NCBI GenBank assembly: GCA_007922305.1 | Contig: ML677331.1 | Span: 120,858-184,857, forward strand | Direction of reading: 5' to 3' | DNA from: Dermatemys mawii | Lineage: Eukaryota > Chordata > Testudines > Dermatemydidae | Length of the DNA: 64,000 bases | In this document: positions 11,986 to 24,890 of the stretch, piece after piece | Position numbering within the stretch: position 1 is the stretch's first letter | How the letters are laid out: the number at the start of each line of letters is the position of its first letter | Position numbers and translations under genes: made by a program | Notes under the pieces: model-generated | What the model saw: the letters and a program-made list of their open reading frames with translations, nothing else | Told to the model about the DNA's origin: nothing | Database searches by the model: none

Positions 11986-13926
11986 TCACCACAGAAATGA
12001 ATTAACTAAGATAAATCTGGTAGCACTCTTAAAATTAAATATTGTTTTTACACTTGAACAAAGGACAAAATGGGAAAAAAAGCAGCCACAAGAACCAATT
12101 TTAAAATACATTAAAGGTCTGAAACACAGAGAGCATTTACTTTGCAGAAATGTAGCCTACTTTTTAAGATTCATTGTGCAAATCCACTAATTATCGTAAT
12201 TATTGAGAGTGGAAGAGTTACTAAAACTTGCACACACAGTTATTGCTGGATGCATTCCAGTGGGGGATGAGAAAGGAAGCAGCCAAACCTACTCCAAAAT
12301 ATTGGCTAAGCATTGTTTTGTTTTGTTTTTAAATAAAGTCCACATCAATCTGTGATCTCTGTAAAAAATTAACTCTAGTATTACCTGCAAAGAGCATTTA
12401 TATTTAAAATGGTTAAACTGATTTCAAGCTGCATCAGGGCAATGGCTGAAGTGGTTCTCTCATAGCCTAGCAATCTTTGATCAGCCTAATTTGGAGGAAA
12501 TATGGATGGTAAAAGAGCCCCTGCTGAGACTCATAATTAGGTTTGTGCTACCAATGAAATAAGCTCATTAAGTGATGCTGAAAATGTAAATATAATTTTG
12601 AAACCAACTAGTCTGAAAAAAATGTAGGTTTAAAAATAGAAAATGAAGCATGACGGAAGGATGATGACAGGGAGTGTGAAGGCAAAGGCAGCCACTCAAA
12701 ATAGCTGTTTTGCATAAAGGGAATTTAAACCTGAAAATCCTCTTTACCTTTCATGGAATCATTTATTCCAGATTGGAAATCCTGACTTCTAAACCTGTGG
12801 GCTTTGTCACGATCCACGGTTGCTATTGCGCTCCTTTTGCACTGACTTAGATTTGATTTGTGAAACATTGTATTTAAAAAACAGGAACAACCACACTGGT
12901 AGTAAGAGTGGAAGATCCCTGCGTAGTCTAAGGCCCATGTAGCAGCTTTTCAACAATCCTCTTGCAGCTCCCAGCATGGGGAGGAGAGGGAGTGGGGAGT
13001 ATAATTGCTGGAAAGAGGCTGCGGTAAGAATACCTCTACACTCCCACTGTTCCTGGCTGCTAGAGAACAGTCTTTTGTCAGGGCCAAATTTAGGCTAGTG
13101 TTTGGGTGTAAAGCCAACTTTGCTCCACAGCCGTTGAGTCCTGCAGCAAGTGCCTCATGGCTAGATCTGAGAATCTGAGCCATATTAAATAATGATAAGG
13201 ACATTTGCCTGGCTAGCGATGAAGGATCAAATTATGGTGCACTGCAGATGAAAGAATGCAGGAAGCTCTCTCCTCTCTCTCCAGTGCTCCAATATAAAAA
13301 GCAACTATACTGGTGGCTGGGCTGCCCGATGCCCTGTAGGGTGCATGCTGGGGGAGTTTGGGGTTGTGGAGGGAATCCATGCTGCACCTACAGGAAAGGT
13401 TAGCAAGTATCACTCCCACCAACACCAGGGCAAGCATCAGGGAGACTCAGGGTCCAATTCTCCTGCCAATGCAAGATAAGAAGTCAGTGTAAATACTTCT
13501 CATGTTGTCAGGTCTTGGGAGCGGGACTAATCAGGCCCATGAAACGTCCAGTCCCAACCTCTCATGCACCAAGCACATTGCCATGCTGTGGCACATATTC
13601 ACTAATAATGCATTTTCCTCCTCAATAGGCAGAACTTGTTTCTGAAACTGTTAAGCTCACTGCAGGGTAGGGATGCTTGCTTACCCATTCGTAGCTGACT
13701 GAGCCATCACTGAGTGAATTGTAATTAGCTCACAGTGTGGCTGGCGCAGGAGTCTGAGCAGCATTTTTGAACTTCAAAATGATCTAACCCCCAGAAAAAT
13801 GCTCTCTCTTTCTGTGGTGTGAAAACAAGTAGCTAACAAACCCTGAGCTCTGGTGCTTCTATAGAAGATGAAAAGTAGCTAATATCAGTGCATGCATTAT
13901 TTACTGTACTTTTGTTTAACCTTTGA
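11986..13926. other. No gene or clear repeat seen
   Basis: Non-coding DNA. Open frames on the minus strand at 12950-13437 have no homology or splice signals that I can recognise. Confidence 0.45.
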
Positions 13927-14405
13927 TAAGAACATAAGAATGGCCATATGTTGTCAGACCAATGGTCCATCTAGCCCATTATCCTGTCTTCCAGCAGAGG
14001 CCAATGATTCAGAGGGAATGAAGAGAACAGGGCAATTAACAAGTAATTCATCCCCTGTTGTCTAGCCCCAGCTTCTGGCAGTTGGAACACCCAGAGCAGG
14101 GAGTTGCATCCTTGATTTTGGTTAATAGCTATTGATGGACCTATGCTTCTTGAATTTATCCATTGTTCTTCGAGCCCAGTTATCCTTTTGGCTTTCACAA
14201 CATCCCCTGGCAATGAGTTCCACAGGTTGACTGTGCGTTGTATGAAGTAGTACTTCCTTTTGTTTATTTTAGACCTTCTCCTTATTAGTTTAATTGGGTG
14301 ACCCCTAGCTCTTGTATTATGTGAAGAAGTAAATAACACTTCTTTATTTACTTTCTCCACACCAGTCTTGATTTTATGATAACATTCATGATAACGAGCA
14401 GACAT
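13927..14405 (-). pseudogene. CR1 LINE remnant: end of ORF2 plus 3' UTR
   Basis: The minus strand encodes the C-terminal end of a CR1 reverse transcriptase. An open frame from 14405 reads through the family block 'TGVEKVNKEVLF', then 'NTRARGHPIKL', then 'NLWNSLPGDVVKAK'. It then runs into the 3' UTR, which on the plus strand begins 'aacataagaatggccatatg'. This is the usual 5'-truncated CR1, lacking the endonuclease and catalytic parts. It is a dead insertion without its own function. The 3' end is the left edge, near 13927. Confidence 0.9.
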
Positions 14406-15629
14406 AATTCACTGATTGTCTGCGCTCCTGAAGTTGTCATAGATTATGGATCGTATATGTTGAAAAAAGAGATAGCTGGGTTAAAAAACAAGATTGCAGG
14501 GACAGAAATGTTCATCCTGAAAGTAAAATGTTTTTGCTCACTCTTGGGCAGCCTGGGATCTGCACATGATTCAGTCCATTGCTGAATTGGGGTCTAGCAC
14601 TAATGCCAGCTCCCCTTTGTAATGTGGGTGGAGCAAGGGATGTTCTTTCCCCTGCCCAAATCCCATTAAAATCTAGCAAAAGGCTAGTAAATCATAAACT
14701 TTGCTCAAGCCCAGGGTTCATGGGTGAAGGCCTGTTCTAATTTCTTTGGTTTAATATCTGTGTCTGTTTCTAGGTGCTGAAACCATTCTTTTTGGGTTGC
14801 TGAATTTCTTTCAATTTCTGTATTAAAATCTTCCCTTTCAGTATATATCTATATTTCACTCACTAACAGGAAAAGCCAGCAGGTGGCAACCTTTCCCAAC
14901 AAATGCAGCTGAAAGAGCCATGTACAACATTTCACTCACTATGTCCACACAATAAATACATCAAAATGATTCACCCTGTCCCCCACCCTGCAGCTTTTCT
15001 CCCGTTTCCCACTGGGTAGGGTGGTGTGTACACATGAGAACCTTAGATTTTGCCCAGTGAGCTTCCTATATGAATAACAATTGTTTTGTTTTTTTTAAAG
15101 AAAAACAATTTTAAACATTTTTGCATTCGAAACCATATTAGAAAAAATATTTGTTGGGTTCATGGCATTCAGAGAAATAGCTTTCCGCTCCAAGTGTTAG
15201 ATCCTCCAGAGAAATAGAGCAGCAAAATCCACTGAAGTCAATAGAGAGGCACCAGATGAGGGGCTTGTCTCCTCGTGAGCCAGAATTGTTTAGCTGCGCT
15301 ACGTATTCACACATAGCCATAAAGGTGCTCCTAAACTCATCAGTTAATATAACACATTGCCTTGAACAAGCAGAATGATGCCAGAAATCTCATACTAATC
15401 ACACCCCCAAGCCTAGATTTTAGGAACGATAGAGATCACTGAACTGTAATTAAAAAACAAGACAAAAATACTCTGTTTAATTCCAACAACTGCAAGAAAA
15501 AAGAGATATTTTTAAGCAGGCATATGTGTATCCTGCTTGAAACAACTCAGTCAGCCCCCTTTCTATAAAGAAGGCTAGCCTTGCAAAGTTGTCATGTTAC
15601 CAGCCCGCTGACAAAATCAGCTTGTTCAT
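14406..15629. other. No gene seen
   Basis: Non-coding DNA. Around 15225 'aaaatccactgaagtcaata' is another fragment of the 'gacttcaatggg' family. Confidence 0.45.
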
Positions 15630-15695
15630 AGGGCTTGTATCAAAGGCCATTGAAGTAAATGGGGAGAGTATTTCTATGGGCTTTGGATCAGGTCC
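15630..15695. repeat. Short palindrome, 'gggctttggatcagg' family
   Basis: 'attgaagtaaatgggg' is followed by 'tatgggctttggatcaggtc'. The right half matches the copies at 19290-19357 and 43432-43495 closely. Confidence 0.6.
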
Positions 15696-16257
15696 CTTAT
15701 TACTGGGATGATTGATGCAAATGTAAAGTGAAACGTAATTTATTCAACCATCTAAAAAATGTTTATTTCCCTGGGGCAACCGGGAAAGTGGACGTTTACA
15801 AGGTTGTAATAACCACTTCCCTATCGTGTGCCATTGTAAATACATTACAAAGCAAAATGAGCATCCACTGCCAGTTCTGCAACTTAGAGCAGTTGCTTCC
15901 ATTTGCTTTGAAACACAGATGGTTCTGATCAGTCCTTGCAACTGTTCCTAAACCCCTGCAAAATGCACACCACCATTAGCCAAAAGCCCGAAGGGCATGG
16001 ATTTAGTTCTGCTCCCTTACTCGTTTTGTACTGCTGCTGAAAAGGGGTTTATTTTTATCCACAAGTAAATTAGATTACTTAGCTTTTAACTGATGCAATA
16101 TTGAATCTGTGCAGTTGAACTGCATTGAACCATGGGATTATAGTGCAGCTGAAGGAATACAAAAGGACCTAGAGCTGGAGCATTAATTAAAGACAACACA
16201 TGGGTCTGTGATTGATTCAGATGATATTCACTGTATACATTGCATGGAATAGTGTAG

Positions 16258-16420
16258 GTAGGAGATACAGAGCCTGATTCTCCCCTACTTTGCACTTTGT
16301 GTCATAATTTACACCAGTGCAAAATGGTTGTAAAATGCTACCAAATGAGAATGGTAGGATGTTACACCTATATATATATATGTCTCCCCAAGATACAGGG
16401 CTGTGGAGAATCAGGCTCAC
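16258..16420. repeat. Foldback MITE-like element, 'gagcctgattctcc' termini
   Basis: Begins 'gagcctgattctccc' and ends 'ggagaatcaggctc', an inverted pair of about 14 bases. Internally 'aatttacaccagtgcaaaat' and 'gatacagggctg' match the element at 49192-49385. No coding sequence. Confidence 0.7.
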
Positions 16421-16574
16421 AGAATAATAAAGTAAAATGCAGGAATAGGGATGTTGAGTCCAGCGTTCTTACTATAGTCCAACTTGTGAAACCTCATTGC
16501 ATCTGTATAAGTTCCCTTACAATTTAAACTGGACATGAGATTCTTCACTTTCTTTCTAAGGCTCCAGTGCAGAA

Positions 16575-16670
16575 AAAGACATAAGCACATAGTTAACTTT
16601 AAGCATGGGAACCTTCCCATTGACTTCAAGTTAAGCACATGCTTAAGTGCTTTGTTAAAACAAGGCCCTA
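16575..16670. repeat. Palindromic repeat, 'ttaagcac' type
   Basis: 'ataagcacatagttaacttt' faces 'aagttaagcacatgcttaag' around 'ccttcccattgacttc'. Related sequence sits at 48035-48165 and 54838-54955. Confidence 0.5.
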
Positions 16671-17712
16671 TAGTGTTGCTTGCAGTGTGATGTGCAATGA
16701 AATACTACTTTTTTTTTTTTAAAGGATGATTTTCCTTTGTGTCTCATCTTGCTGCCTTACCACATTTAGCAACTCCACATGCACGTAGATAGATCAATCG
16801 GGCAAATTTTTTACTGCCTTACACTTTTTATAGTTACTTGCACCTGTTCAAAAGAAGTGTAGAGTGAGTGTAACATGCCAACCTTGGTATAAGTGAATCC
16901 TTGCATATATTAGAAGTTTAACTAAACATATATTTTTAAATCAAAATTTTAAAAAATGCAAACCCTTCTGTGGCTAATTTTAAATTGATCGACTTCTAGT
17001 GATTTAGATTCTTAAAGGAGTCCATACATCAGTTTGCACCTGTTTAATTACTGGTATTTCATTTAAAAAAAAATCTCTCTTAAACTGGTGCAAGCTTTAA
17101 TTCAGAAAAACTTTGAGAGAAGAATTCTGTTCTGGTAGCATTTTACGCTCATTCTGCTTATACATAAATGCTAATCAAGGTACAAGTCAGGGTAGAATCT
17201 GACTTCAATGGGATTGCTCATGTGAGTAAGGGTCGCAATGATTATGTCTTTTATTACAAAAAATTAACCTCATAAGAAGTTTTCCCATTCTGAAAATAAT
17301 GTTATTCAAGGAACATGGTTAGGTTGAGTCAGGCCTTGAATTTAGATTATGTAGAAACAAGATGTTACAAAGCCTATGATTAACAGAAATGTTCCATACA
17401 TTTATTTTAGTAAAGATTCCAATGAGAATATTTTAGTTTGATTGAAACAACCTGCCAAGTATTGTACTGAGAGAGTCTACACGTTTATAAATGCAAATCA
17501 GCATACTAAGAACAGAAAGAAACATCACAGTGTTTTGCTCCTGCACAAGAGCCCAAAAGCGACAGGACTGATTTTTTCCCCCCTCAATGATTTTCTTGGT
17601 ACCAAGTGGGTGACATAATAAGAGACTCTTCATCTGTTCAGTACCCAAAGACATGCTGGATTCTGGATCGCTTGCACTCTCTGAAATTATGTTTCTACTA
17701 TGAGCAAGGAAT

Positions 17713-17952
17713 GTGATTCTCCGCTCATGTACACATTCTTATGCTAGCTCAGTGAGAGCTAAGCAAGTATAAGTAGTAGCATAGTTGCACAGGTAGCAGT
17801 GGCATGGCTTCCCTATGCCGAATATGCATCCACAGGGTTCAGGTGACTTTGTAGTTAGCACGGCTGAGCCATGCTGCCATTGCCCACGCTACTGGGCCAT
17901 GTGACTACCTATACCCACCCTAGCTCTCATGTGTACATGATCTGGGAATCAC
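17713..17952. mobile_element. 240-bp inverted-repeat element
   Basis: The left end 'gtgattctccgctcatgtac' and the right end 'gtacatgatctgggaatcac' are inverted repeats of about 22 bases with 3-4 mismatches. Inside, 'gctagctcagtgagagct' and 'accctagctctcatg' also pair. It is non-coding. I see no exact flanking duplication, so the superfamily (hAT is possible) is open. Confidence 0.65.
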
Positions 17953-17994
17953 ACCTCTAAATCATAAGTGAGCTAACACTGGATATCTTGTTAA

Positions 17995-18125
17995 AGGATA
18001 TGCTGTAACTCAGGCAAAAGTTATGGACTTGATGAGGAAATTATTGGATGAGGTTCTTTGGCCTGTATCATGCAGATCAGAGCAGAAAACTATTATAGAC
18101 CCTTCTGGCCTTAAAATCTCTGATT
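17995..18125 (+). repeat. LINE/SINE 3' tail fragment
   Basis: 'ggatgaggttctttggcctg' followed by 'cccttctggccttaaaatct' is the tail type shared by CR1-related LINEs and their SINEs in turtles. Confidence 0.6.
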
Positions 18126-20148
18126 TTATTAATCCTAATTGAAAGGTTAAAATGCTTATACCAGTTAAAAATTAACTATAAAAAGTGAAATTGACTAGTC
18201 TATTTTCATTGTTCATGCTAAATGGAATGCAAAAAGGAAACTATAAGTAAATTTGCAGAATTCCTTCAGCTCAACTCAGTTTGCATGTAATGGTACCACA
18301 TGCAATGGAGGCTGTCTTTTAAATATGTTGTTTTTATTGTGTGAGAGAGCACTCTTGTTGATATAGAAAAATAGGGGAAAATAAAGGTGTACAATTTGTT
18401 TTCTCAGGATTCAAGGCCTTGACATTTTGTCCTGCACTCTCCAAAACAGATGCTTTTCTGTCATCATTCATTTCCTTTGTCACACATAGCATTCTGAAAT
18501 CTTGGACAGAGAACAGTCCCTTTATGTTATTCAAATTCTGATTTAATAGTACAACCCATTAAATCTTCTTTCCAATGCTGCAGTGTCAATACACAGCTTC
18601 TGCTCGCCTATTAGCTGATCATTGTTTCTAGGGATTAGTAAACTGGCTCAGATAAAATAAGAACCATTCTGTGACTGACATGTTAGGTAAGTTGGGGTGG
18701 GACTTGAGACCTTTACTCCACTATTTCGACTATTTCAAAGTCCAACTGACAGGTACACCTGACCTCTCTGAGCCCAGTCAAAATAACCAACATTTCCTGC
18801 AGTCAAAGTGTAAACTAACCATTCAAAAACACTCTGATTAGCCTAGTTTGAGAGTAAGCCCTAACTTTAGAGCTGAGAAACCAACCTATATCCATTCTCT
18901 ACAAATATCATAGTTACAGTTACATTTGAAATCTTTTCTCTCGAGTATTATTTCCCATAACCTAATCAGCCACAAGTATGAAGTCCCATATGCTCTCATC
19001 CTTTTGACTTACTGCCTACTTATATCATTGCTTCTCACCTGACATTCAACAGTACTGATTTTCACAGTCCGCTTAGTCATCCTCTAATCTGAAAATAATA
19101 GGCTAGCCTTACTTATCCTTAGTTAGCAATTCAATGAGACTGTATAGAGCTGAGGACACACTTTTTGTATTTAGTTTCAGGAAATGTTGTAAACTGATTT
19201 ATCCATCACTTGCTGATTCTGCCACTGAGAAGTACTTTTCCCTTCAAATGGTTTGATTTATGTCAGTGGAACTCCTTGCAGGATAATGCCCTGATGCAAA
19301 ACCCATGGAAGTCAATGGGAGTTTTTCCAGGGATGTCACTGGGCTTTGGATCAGGCTCATTGTACTTGCTAGGAGCACAAGCAACAGAATCTTCCCTTCC
19401 TGCATTTTCTGTATGAAATTTGCCTTTAAAACCACTTTCAGCCCATAAGAAATAGGTGGCAAAAGGAAGACCCTGTAAGAACATATGGGGACACCTAGCT
19501 GATGTTCTTTTTCTTGACACATTTATTCAAGGAATTAGTGCATTAATTTTCTGAAGTGTTAATCTGTGAGTTCATATTTTCTGTGTAAATTTAAATGGAT
19601 GTTACAGGTACACCTGATAAGAACTACAGCAAAGAACTGAATGTCAGACCTACGTGAATGGTTTGGAACTAAATCCTAACACTATGTGGCCAATTTGTTA
19701 GTGTAATCTTAATCTGAATAATGGAAGGAGTGACAATGATGTGAGAAACTTGCTGCTCACATGGAATGTGAAACAAAGTATGTGTTGACCATGAAGCCAA
19801 AGGGCCTGTTGCTAAGAAAAGGCCTATTCTTAGGTGAACTAAACCCCTATCAAACTTTAAGAATCATTTGCAATAATGTTAAGTTGTTCAACCTTTACTG
19901 AGAGTGGAAAATTTAGTTTAGTAAGAGTGGAGTATTTTTCACAATATCCTGTGTATCAGAAGAAGTGTTTTTATCTGCAAAATGTACTAACCACATCACT
20001 ATGGAAAGTCTGTATATTGCAATATGTACTTTGAAGTTTGCAACATGTACCAGAGAAAGAGGTATATGTAAGTGTCATGTGTAAAAAGGGAAGTTATGGC
20101 TTGACCACAATCTGTCTATAAAAGAAAGTTTGAGCAACTGATGCAATA
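18126..20148. other. No gene seen; one palindrome inside
   Basis: Non-coding DNA. The only recognisable item is the palindrome listed at 19290-19357. Confidence 0.45.
19290..19357. repeat. Short palindrome, 'gggctttggatcagg' family
   Basis: 'ctgatgcaaaacccatggaa' and 'gtcactgggctttggatcag' are imperfect inverse halves around 'gtcaatgggagtttttcc'. It is one of the clearest copies of the dispersed family. Confidence 0.65.
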
Positions 20149-20532
20149 GACAGTACTGGGACAAGACCTAATCACATCAGCCACACCATCAGAGGCTCAT
20201 TCACCTGCACATCGACCAATGTGATATATGCCATCATGTGCCAGCAATGCCCCTCTGCTATGTACATTGGCCAAACTGAACAGTCTCTACGCAAAAGAAT
20301 AATTGCACACAAATCTGACATCAGGAATCATAACATTCAAAAACCAGTAGGAGAACACTTCAACCTTCCTGGCCATTCCATTAAAGACTTGAAGGTGTCA
20401 ATTTTAAAACAGAAAAATTTCCAAAGCACACTCCAACCAGAAACTGAGGAACTGGAATTAATTTTCAAATTGGACACTGTAAACCAAGGGCTAAACAGGA
20501 CTTGTGAGTGGTTTTCTCATTACACGAATTGA
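20149..20532 (+). pseudogene. Penelope-like element: GIY-YIG endonuclease C-terminus
   Basis: An open frame of 128 codons without a proper start (a stop lies at 20146-20148) ends in TGA at 20530-20532. Counting from codon 20221, it has the GIY-YIG signature: 'VIY' at residues 1-3, 'YIGQT' at 15-19, 'LRKRI' at 23-27 and His30. The block 'PVGEHFNLPGH' follows at 42-52. In Penelope-like retroelements this domain follows the reverse transcriptase and nicks the target DNA. The reverse transcriptase is absent, so this is a 5'-truncated copy. Mutations are few within the domain, suggesting a fairly recent insertion or a short decay time. Confidence 0.9.
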
Positions 20533-20830
20533 TTGCATTTCCCTAGTTAATTTACCTTCAATCGTTGTTATCTCCTGTCAGACACAGATATCCATTTCAA
20601 AAGATATTTTTTTCTCCTGCTGATAATGGCCCATCCAAATTAAACAGCATCTTAGAATTGGTATGCTAATGTACCACCTTTTTTTTTTTTGCGCTTTCTG
20701 TGTATATAAATACATCTTACTCCTGTTCCATTCTATGTGTCTGATGAAGTGGACTATAGCCCACGAAAGCTTATGCTGAAATAAACTGGTTAGTCTCAAA
20801 GGTGCTACAAGTCTTCCTCGCCTTTTTTGG
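20533..20830 (+). mobile_element. Penelope-like element 3' UTR and tail
   Basis: Directly downstream of the GIY-YIG frame. It ends with 'gtctgatgaagtggactata', 'gcccacgaaagcttatgctg', 'aataaactggttagtctc' and 'aaggtgctacaag', a tail that I associate with Penelope-like elements of turtles. It also holds a T-run at about 20681-20691. Confidence 0.8.
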
Positions 20831-23800
20831 GGATAAGACTGTTATTCATGTCATTGGCTGCAATCTTCAGTTCCATAAAGATTAGGTATCATACACCTAT
20901 TCTCATTCTTAATAATATGGATGACTTTATTAATAAATTCAATCAAGCTTGATTATTCCTATCTCATGATTTTATTGTTACTAAGACCGAACCACTAAAT
21001 ACATATGTTCTTATGTGTTATCTTTAAATAGAGAGTAAATAAACATCTATAACATTCAAGTAATTAGTATAACAGGAAGAACGGGAGCAGTTATTACATG
21101 CTTAAAAATGTAAGAATTCTGTAAGAATTGAGAAAGCAAAACTGTCAGCATTTAGAGCATCACTTCTTCGCAATCTGATCTGAAGAGGAAACTAAGTACT
21201 CTAATTTGGCCTCTTGCTGTAGGAGATATGGAAGAGTGTGTTCCTCTCTATAGAGAGTGTTTCCTCTGTAATAAATTTCTAGTTCGTGTTGCAAAAATGC
21301 CACTTGGAGAGATGGGCTGGATTCCTGTAGTTCTGCATTTTCAATATTGTGGAAAACAGAGCCTGCCACTCTGATACCTTGTAATCTAAACCACCAGCCT
21401 GCGGGTTAGAAAACCAGCATTTTAGATGTTGCTGTTTTTCTAAGCCACAATGTTTGTTTTCAGCAATTAGCATTTTCATTTAAGTTTCATAATTACACAG
21501 GCCCCTCATGTAACACCTCCTTTCCTTCCTTCCTGAGTGGTTGTGGGAAAAGACAAGTGATAGTTTTTAGTCTGTTATGGTACCTGTAAACACTGCAGAG
21601 CAGAACTCCTCCAACAACCCCAAGTAGCCTTTACTGTCACTATGTGTGCCAGATTTCAAAAGTGTATGTGGTGATATTAACATTAAAGATAGCTACAACT
21701 GAACTACATTGTCTGTCCATTCATTCCATGCATGGACAGTACTACCGGGACTGATCATCTGTAACATAGCATCATTGCAATACTGATGCAAATAAATCAG
21801 TCTCCCACCATCTCCCTGAACTGTATCAGCCCTATTCAAACTAGCTAAATGAAAAAGTCCATGCAGTGTACCGATTTTCCTTACAGAAGCATGTCTAGTG
21901 ACCCATCAGGAATTAACCATACTAAACCTTTCACTTCTGCATTCGGCAGTGAAATTCTTGCAAGTACTCCCTGTTAAAGTTCTATTGGGACATTAGCATT
22001 TCCTTGCCATGGTGCTATAGTGACATATCAGGTAATTACATGGACCAGCCACGGAGGTGCATTATTACCCCCAATACCTAGTATAACACATAACAATGAG
22101 TTGGTGAAATAATGCCAGTACCTGGTTTAGCAGTATGCTTTGGGCATTAGGATCATAATGGTAGTAAGTGTGTTCAGAATACACAGCTGCTAGACTGGGG
22201 GATTAGAGACAAGGTTCAGAAATACCATCATACTTCTAACCTTACACTACTGGAGAGGAATGGCATGTTGCAGAAGTATTCAACTTAGACTCTGGGAAGG
22301 AAGGTGGAGGACCACTCACTCCTTAAGTATCCCCTGCTCCTTACTAGAGCAACCTGACACAGGAGGCCTCTCTCCATACAGACCATTGTGAAAGTGCAGT
22401 AATCACAGCCCGCAAGTAAGATAAAAAGCAGGGCTTACAATGGTGTGTCATTAAAATACAGGGATAGCCAAGGTGTTCCAAAATCCACTCGAGAATCTCT
22501 CTCCATTGAATTTAAAAATTCAAAAGGCCAGATTCACCACCATGTGCAACTCTGCGGATGCAAAACATCCAGAAACGTACACTACACATTCCTCCATGTC
22601 AAAACCATCACAAAAATACACAGGGAACTGCTGAGAATTCCTAGGAATTGTTGCAGCACACACTTCAGCTATGACAACTGAGCAAATCCACCATGGCTGT
22701 TGGGTTTATTAAATCTTTCTCAGCTTAATAGATGTTAGGGAGGATAGGTTTATAGATGTCTCTGAGACCCTGTATGGATTAGCCTGTGACTTGCTCTGTA
22801 CCCCTGACATAATAAAATCATTACACTCCCACTTGCAGGGAAATATTGTGGTAACCTAGCCTTTCTGGTAAGTTAATACTTTTGAGTCATATTGGACCCA
22901 ATGGTATAGTTCCAAAACAATTCTTCCGTTGATTTTTATTGTAACTTTCTTGTTTATGGCATTTTAAGTATTTAAATGACAACTAGTCCTAAAACAGTAA
23001 ATTTCTATAAATTCAGGGTTTGGCTTTTTACAACACTTACAGCAATAAAGCCCTATAATAGTTGTCAATAAAGTGTTGTTAATATTAAACTGCAGCTCCC
23101 TCTCTCCGAAGCCCCCTGAAAATCAGTTATAAGGCTTTGCACTTCTATAGCCCTTTCCATTTTAGGAACATAATTATGTCTAATTCCTGAGACCAGTGAC
23201 CAGTCTGAATAGCCATGCTCGACTTGGATATGGGAAAAGGATAGCAAGATCTCTTTAGCTACAGTCATACTGCTCTGCCCATGAAGTCAATGGAGTTACT
23301 TGGAATTTACTCTGAGAACAGAATTGGGCGCTAAATGATCACATGCATCATCCAGCAAGTCAATTTGAGCTGGAAAATTAGCTTTGATCCAGGTGGCCCA
23401 ATTGTCAGTCAATTAATATTTGTCTTATGTGGAGTCAACAGTAGTAATGTGCTTCACTAATTAATTAACTTAGTAAATAAAAAGGAGACAGAGTCTCTGA
23501 CTAGAACCCCAAATCTGAGCAATGTTCAACTTTGTAGGTCAGGCTCCATTTTTCACTTCTCAGGCCCACCTCTAATTAGCCAGCACTCATTTAGTGTTCA
23601 ATTGTGGAAGCCCTGTGGCGTGGAATACCCAATAACGTACAGGACTAAACCCTACTCTGTCACTCAGAAATTAGTTTGAGTGGTTGGTAACCTTTGGTAG
23701 AGTAATTAATGGTATTAATACTTTTTGCCACCTCTCAATAGATGTATTATGTCCCTCTTTGAGCCTAATTTCTTCTGCATGTCTACAAGAAGAGAACTAG

Positions 23801-23869
23801 CCTGAACATCATACAAAACCAACCAATCTCTAATTAGCTTTTCCCCTCAGAGTTTCTCCGCGAGTCCCA
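20831..23869. other. No supported gene or repeat
   Basis: Non-coding DNA. The minus-strand frame 21160-21369 is preceded by a possible acceptor ('ttttctaacccgcag') but has no recognised homology. 'gaagtcaatggagttacttg' near 23285 is a half-palindrome of the dispersed family. Confidence 0.4.
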
Positions 23870-24275
23870 TCTTCAAAGGGTCATTCAGTGAAAGTGGTCA
23901 TTCAAAAGAAATACAAGGAAATACTTTTTCACATGACATACGATTAGACTGTGGAACTCACGGAGGGCAAGAGTTTGGCAGGATTCAGAAATGTTTTAGA
24001 CATTTATATGGATAACATGAAAAATCCAGAAATATAAAAGTAACTGCTTAAAAATAGGTTATGAAGGGACAAAACCCCTCACTTAGTAGGGCTTATTGGT
24101 GGCTAGGAGAAAGTTCTTTTTTGAGGCAGGTTATCCCATAACTGCCTGCTGCAATATTTTTTGCACCTTGCTCTGAAGCATCTGGTCCTGGCCACCGCTG
24201 GAGGCAGGATACTGAACTACATGGACCACTGCTCTGATCCAGTACATTAGTGACTACGTTTGGTATTTCTGTGTA
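23870..24275 (+). pseudogene. CR1 LINE remnant: ORF2 end plus 3' UTR
   Basis: The plus strand reads as a decayed CR1 ORF2 C-terminus: 'aatactttttcacatgacat' (E-I-L-F-H-M-T), a 'TVEL' equivalent of the usual NLWNSL block, then 'agagtttggcaggattcag' (S-L-A-G-F). The 3' UTR follows, with 'aggcaggttatcccataact' and 'ggaggcaggatactgaacta'. Opposite orientation to the copy at 13927. Confidence 0.8.
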
Positions 24276-24350
24276 CTAGAGTTGAAGCTCTTTGGGACAA
24301 GGACCATCTCCATTGTGCATCATGTAGTACTGAGCAACATTACTGTCAAC
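24276..24350 (+). repeat. LINE tail fragment, 'gcacaatggggcc' related
   Basis: 'ttgaagctctttgggacaag' and 'gaccatctccattgtgcatc' resemble the tail seen at 32515-32605 and 47630-47720. Diverged. Confidence 0.45.
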
Positions 24351-24769
24351 TAACAGATATAATCCTGCCATTGGATTTATAATGAATTAAAGAACCAATA
24401 ACTTAAATGTGGTAAATGCTTACTGGATACAGGGAGATTTATGTAACAACATTGGGATAGAAAATTAAAATTTTAAAGTGGCTAGTCTAGCTTTTAATTC
24501 TACTTCTATGTAACATCCCCTTGTTTTTGGATTGCCACATTATTTGATTTTCTGCTATTTTTTAAATGGATTTTTATAGTGAATTTTATTTTGTTTTGAT
24601 TGTCTGCACAGCTTGGAGTGGCCTGGTGGTGGGAGTAGTCTCTAAATAAACTGTTCACTAATAATGATTAGCTACTATCAAATTATTTAAAACTACAATA
24701 AACTTTGAGGAATATTTCTTAAAGCATATGCATACACATCTACACAAACAGATAAGCACACAGCAAACT

Positions 24770-24890
24770 GGTGGAATTTTTCCAAAATTTGATTGACCAT
24801 TTTTTGATGAAATTTTGAATGTTGACCAAAAGGAATGAATTTTTCATGAAAATGTTTGCAGAAATGCCCCTTTTTCACCTGCTCTAATGT
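24770..24890 (-). repeat. AT-rich foldback repeat
   Basis: 'ggaatttttccaaaatttga' and 'tttttcatgaaaatgtttgc' run towards 'cccctttttcacctgctct'. Read on the other strand, this has the same start as the copy at 39490 ('gagctggttgaaa'). Confidence 0.5.
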
